From NCBI RefSeq assembly GCF_001261775.1, contig NZ_LN868535.1, positions 170,148 through 234,147 of the forward strand: a stretch of 64,000 nucleotides of DNA. Direction: 5' to 3'. This document shows, piece after piece, positions 60,976 to 64,000 of this stretch. The notes under the pieces are model-generated. The model had not been told where the DNA came from. It searched no databases and saw only the letters and a list, made by a program, of their open reading frames with translations. A program made the translations under genes and the position numbers. This DNA comes from Anaeromassilibacillus senegalensis (GTDB taxonomy: Bacteria > Bacillota > Clostridia > Oscillospirales > Acutalibacteraceae). Within the stretch, counting starts at the first letter, position 1, and each line of letters starts with the position of its first letter.

Positions 60976-61558
60976 AAAAGCAAAGCAGGAGGCAAAACAG
61001 CGAGCCTCCACCCGTCAGCTCATCGGTACCAAGGCTGTCACCGATTACAGCCTGCAGACCTACGGTCATGGCGAGCTGGTGTATTTTATCATCAAGCCCA
61101 GCAACATCTCGGTGCTGTCCGAGGCCAGCATTAGCACCCGAATCTATGCGTTGATGAACGTGCTTAAAGGCATCGCCGAGATTGAACTGATGTGTTTAAA
61201 TAGCCGGGAAAACTTCGAGGACAACAAACGGTTTCTCCGCAGCCGCATTGAACAGGAGCAGAATCCTGTGGTGCGAAAGCTGCTGGAGCAAGACCTGTCC
61301 TTCCTTGACAGGATACAGGTACAGATGGCGACCGCAAGGGAGTTTCTCATTCTCATTCGCCTGCGGGATGAAAAAGAAAAAGAGGTGTTTCCGTATCTGT
61401 CCCGCATCGAAAAGTCCTTGAAAGAGCAGGGCTTTTCCGTAAAGCGAGCCGATAAGGAGGACATCAAGCGCATCCTTGCGGTCTATTTCGAGCAGAACGT
61501 CACGACCGAAAAATTTGAGGACTTTGACGGCGAAAGGTGGGTGATTTTTAATGAGTAA
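60968..61558 (+). CDS. VirB4 N-terminal-like conjugation protein
   Basis: 196 residues from the GTG at 60,968 (GGAGGTATACGCC upstream). Soluble, with AVTDYSLQTYGHGELVYFIIKPSNISVLSEAS and FVSVKRADKEDIKRILA-type segments that resemble the N-terminal domain of CagE/TrbE/VirB4 proteins. The following gene lacks a long such domain, so VirB4 appears to be encoded in two pieces here. It overlaps that gene by eight bases, consistent with stoichiometric production. Confidence 0.68.
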   Translation: MSKKAKQEAKQRASTRQLIGTKAVTDYSLQTYGHGELVYFIIKPSNISVLSEASISTRIYALMNVLKGIAEIELMCLNSRENFEDNKRFLRSRIEQEQNPVVRKLLEQDLSFLDRIQVQMATAREFLILIRLRDEKEKEVFPYLSRIEKSLKEQGFSVKRADKEDIKRILAVYFEQNVTTEKFEDFDGERWVIFNE

Positions 61559-63383
61559 AAACAGAAGAAAAACAGCAATGCAGGAACCGGAGGATGTGCG
61601 CATCCAAGGATTTCTGGATATGATCGCCCCTTCGGTCATCAAATTCAACACCGACCACTTTATCTGCGGGAACACCTACCGCTGTGTGTGGGCGCTCAGA
61701 GAATACCCCACTGCCACTGAGGAACAGGCAATCCTACGGCATTTGGGGGAAAAGGATGGCGTTACCCTGCGCATCTACACCCGCCATGTCACCCCGGTGG
61801 AGGAAAAGAAAATTATCAGCAACGCTGCCAATAAGAACCGGCTGAACAAATCCAACACCAACGATTTACAGCAGACGGTTATGGCCGAAAGCAATCTGCA
61901 GGATGTGGCCACCATTGTGGCACAGGCGCACCGGAACCGGGAACCCTTCATCCACTCGGCTGTATATATTGAGCTGTCCGCACACGATTTGGATCAGCTG
62001 AAGCTCCTCCAGACAGAGGTGATGACCGAACTGATCCGCAGCAAGCTCAATGTGGACAGGCTGATGCTCCGACAGCAGCAAGGCTTCCAATGCGTGATGC
62101 CAAGCGGCTTTAATGTGTTTCGTGACCAATTTGAACGGGTGCTGCCTGCCTCCAGTGTGGCCAACCTCTATCCCTTCAATTATTCGGGCAAAACCGATGC
62201 CAATGGTTTTTATATTGGCCGTGATAAGTTCGGCAGCAATGTGCTGGCAGACTTTAATAAGCGAGCCGATGACAAAACCAACGCCAATATCTTAATTCTC
62301 GGAAACAGCGGTCAGGGTAAATCTCATCTGCTCAAGCTCATTCTCACCAATCTCCGGGAATCCGGCATGAATGTGTGCGCCCTCGATCCGGAAATGGAGT
62401 ACGAGGATCTGACCAATAACCTCGGCGGCTGCTTTATCGACCTTATGTCCGGTGAGTTTATCATCAATGTGCTGGAACCGAAAACATGGGATGAAAACGG
62501 CAGCCCGGAGGATAAGGATGCGCCGCAGACCTTCCGGATCAGCAGCAGACTCAGTCAGCATATTTCCTTTCTCAAGGATTTTTTCCGCACCTACAAGGAC
62601 TTTTCCGACCGGGAGATCGACACCATTGAAATCATGCTGCAGAAGCTGTACGCCAAGTTCGGCATCAGCGATGGGGCTGATTTTGACCGGCTGACAGCTA
62701 CCGATTATCCTATTCTGTCCGATTTGTATGGGCTGATTGATGACGAGTACAAGGCCTATGATGAGAGCCAGCGGCAGCTGTATACCGCCGAGCTGCTCCA
62801 GAATATCCTGCTGGGGCTGCATTCCATCTGCAAGGGTGCGGAAAGTAAATTCTTTGACGGACACACCAATATCACCGATTCCAGCTTTGTCACCTTTGGT
62901 GTGAAAGGACTCTTGCAGGCCAGCAGGAGCCTGAAAAACGCCCTGCTGTTTAACATTCTGTCCTACATGAGCAACGAGCTGCTGACCAATGGCAATACCG
63001 CCGCCAGCATTGATGAGTTTTACCTGTTCCTCACCAACCTCACCGCCGTGGAATATGTCCGAAACTTCTCCAAGCGTGTGCGTAAAAAGGACTCGGCGGT
63101 GATCATCGCCAGTCAAAATCTGGAGGACTTCAATATCGAGGGCATCCGGGAATACACCAAGCCCCTATTCAGCATCCCAACTCATCAATTCCTGTTCAAT
63201 GCCGGGAATATTGATGCCAAGTTCTACATCGATACCCTGCAGCTGGAGCAGAGCGAGTACAACCTGATTCGCTACCCCCAGCGTGGCGTGTGCCTCTACA
63301 AATGCGGCAATGAGCGCTACAATTTGATGGTTCACGCTCCGGAGCATAAATCTAAGCTGTTCGGAAAGGCGGGCGGGCGTTGA
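61551..63383 (+). CDS. VirB4-type conjugation ATPase
   Basis: 610 residues from the ATG at 61,551 (GAAAGGTGGG upstream). Walker A GNSGQGKSHLLKL is at about 251-263 and a Walker B-like region lies in AASIDEFYLFLTN near 485; a SQNLEDF sensor follows. FYIGRDKFGSNVLADFNKRADDKTNANILILG precedes the P-loop, as in VirB4/TraE proteins. It powers assembly of the transfer channel and substrate passage. Downstream is the amidoligase gene after 15 bases. Confidence 0.94.
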   Translation: MSKNRRKTAMQEPEDVRIQGFLDMIAPSVIKFNTDHFICGNTYRCVWALREYPTATEEQAILRHLGEKDGVTLRIYTRHVTPVEEKKIISNAANKNRLNKSNTNDLQQTVMAESNLQDVATIVAQAHRNREPFIHSAVYIELSAHDLDQLKLLQTEVMTELIRSKLNVDRLMLRQQQGFQCVMPSGFNVFRDQFERVLPASSVANLYPFNYSGKTDANGFYIGRDKFGSNVLADFNKRADDKTNANILILGNSGQGKSHLLKLILTNLRESGMNVCALDPEMEYEDLTNNLGGCFIDLMSGEFIINVLEPKTWDENGSPEDKDAPQTFRISSRLSQHISFLKDFFRTYKDFSDREIDTIEIMLQKLYAKFGISDGADFDRLTATDYPILSDLYGLIDDEYKAYDESQRQLYTAELLQNILLGLHSICKGAESKFFDGHTNITDSSFVTFGVKGLLQASRSLKNALLFNILSYMSNELLTNGNTAASIDEFYLFLTNLTAVEYVRNFSKRVRKKDSAVIIASQNLEDFNIEGIREYTKPLFSIPTHQFLFNAGNIDAKFYIDTLQLEQSEYNLIRYPQRGVCLYKCGNERYNLMVHAPEHKSKLFGKAGGR

Positions 63384-63398
63384 TGGGAGGTGAAAGTA

Positions 63399-64000
63399 AT
63401 GGACATGAAAGCCCAGCGCTTCGGCATCGAGGTGGAGCTGACCGGCATCACCCGCAAGGAGGCTGCCGATATTGCCGCTGCCTATTTCGGTACCAGCAGC
63501 CGCTATCTGGGTGCAGGGTACGACACTTATGCAGCGCTGGATAATCAGGGCAGGCAGTGGAAATTCATGAGCGATGCCAGCATTACACCACAGAGAAAAA
63601 ACGGCAGGCAGACCATATCCGCTTCGGATGAATACAAAACTGAGATGGTCAGCCCCATCTGTTATTGGGATGATATTGAAAAAGTGCAGGAATTAGTGCG
63701 CAAGCTGCGGGAGGCCGGTGCCATCTCCAACAAATCCTGCGGCATCCATGTTCATGTGGATGCTTCACCCTTTGATGCCAATACGCTGCGCAACATTACC
63801 AATATCATGGCGGCAAAGGAGGATTTGATTTACAAGGCTTTGGAGGTATCGGTGGCAAGGCAGCATCGCTGGTGCCGCCCGGTGGACAACCGTTTCTTAG
63901 AGGAACTCAACAGCAGGAAACCCCGGACACTGAATCAGGTCAGCCGTATCTGGTATAACGGCGAGAGCCGAAGTCATTATCACTATGATGACAGCCGGTA
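63399..64000 (+). CDS. Amidoligase-family enzyme (partial)
   Basis: ATG at 63,399 with GGGAGGTGAAAG upstream; the gene runs off the window. The first 200 residues show the amidoligase signature RFGIEVELTGITRKEA, then KFMSDASITP, EMVSPICYWDDIEKVQELVRKLREAG and the conserved CGIHVHVDASPF. This COOH-NH2 ligase family (related to the glutamine synthetase/ATP-grasp-like fold) makes amide bonds and is found in phages and conjugative elements. The substrate is unknown; wall peptides or a protein modification are possible. Confidence 0.85.
   Translation, partial: MDMKAQRFGIEVELTGITRKEAADIAAAYFGTSSRYLGAGYDTYAALDNQGRQWKFMSDASITPQRKNGRQTISASDEYKTEMVSPICYWDDIEKVQELVRKLREAGAISNKSCGIHVHVDASPFDANTLRNITNIMAAKEDLIYKALEVSVARQHRWCRPVDNRFLEELNSRKPRTLNQVSRIWYNGESRSHYHYDDSR

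Larger units (their letters stand above)
44699..64000 (+). mobile_element. Integrative conjugative element with Tad pilus and T4SS genes (left part)
   Basis: Starts directly after tRNA-Ser and runs off the right edge. It contains VirB4-type, TrbL/VirB6-like, PrgI/VirB3-like and VirB2-like transfer genes, a full Tad secretion set, SpoVG, AbrB-fold proteins, a DNA adenine methylase and an amidoligase. No integrase, relaxase or coupling protein is inside the window; they are expected to the right. The left boundary is inferred from the tRNA and from the change in gene content, not from a confirmed att repeat. Confidence 0.85.

Overview
The window reads as a GC-rich chromosome segment from a Gram-positive anaerobe of the Clostridia, most like a gut Oscillospiraceae/Ruminococcaceae member. 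The signs are a T-box-controlled ileS, a c-di-GMP-I riboswitch, YesM/YesN-type two-component systems, lipoprotein sugar-binding proteins, Gram-positive style ribosome binding sites and no outer-membrane genes. The genus cannot be fixed from the sequence alone.

Positions 1-44,600 are chromosomal. From left to right they hold: a partial GNAT-flavodoxin fusion; a 91-bp tandem array that belongs to a family of interspersed hairpin modules; two small hypothetical genes and an XRE regulator with a palindromic operator; ileS behind a T-box; two tandem TrkA-type K+ regulators; a tRNA-Arg beside a cluster of broken tRNA ends; an extraordinary secreted hydrolase of about 2,660 residues (one carboxylesterase plus three tandem esterase/metallo-beta-lactamase modules); a solute-binding lipoprotein with its own YesM/YesN pair; and galK-galT-galE. 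Next comes a galactose-type sensing and uptake locus: a galactose-binding-like lipoprotein, a membrane-anchored sugar-binding protein, a histidine kinase, a response regulator, then mglC, mglA and mglB. After that are secreted wall-active or protease-like genes (NlpC/P60, and a transglutaminase-like gene behind a c-di-GMP riboswitch), a candidate orphan ncRNA, a metal/cobalamin-type binding lipoprotein fused to a peptidoglycan-binding domain, a DUF815 AAA protein and a lipoprotein.

From tRNA-Ser(CGA) at 44,610-44,698 to the right edge the window is an integrative conjugative element, cut off at the window end. Its left part carries accessory genes: a split gene, an LPD28-like protein, a truncated Api92-like gene, an adenine methylase that has lost its ATG, two AbrB-fold proteins and SpoVG. 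Its centre is a complete Gram-positive Tad (tight adherence) pilus set: pilin-like protein, A24 peptidase, CpaB, TadZ, TadA, TadB, TadC and TadE/F-like pseudopilins. Its right part is a type IV secretion set: VirB2-like pilin, TrbL/VirB6-like protein, PrgI/VirB3-like protein, a split VirB4, and an amidoligase. The Tad and T4SS genes run in one direction, interrupted by terminator-like hairpins and one small opposite-strand gene.

The sugar genes form a coherent circuit. Both solute-binding loci with an adjacent YesN have direct repeats (11-15 bp, spaced 21 or 23 bp) just upstream of the promoter, as expected for dimeric AraC-type activators. The most unusual items are the seven-catalytic-domain secreted hydrolase, the combined Tad/T4SS element, the short Met/Gly tails shared by unrelated element proteins, and the mosaic hairpin repeats.
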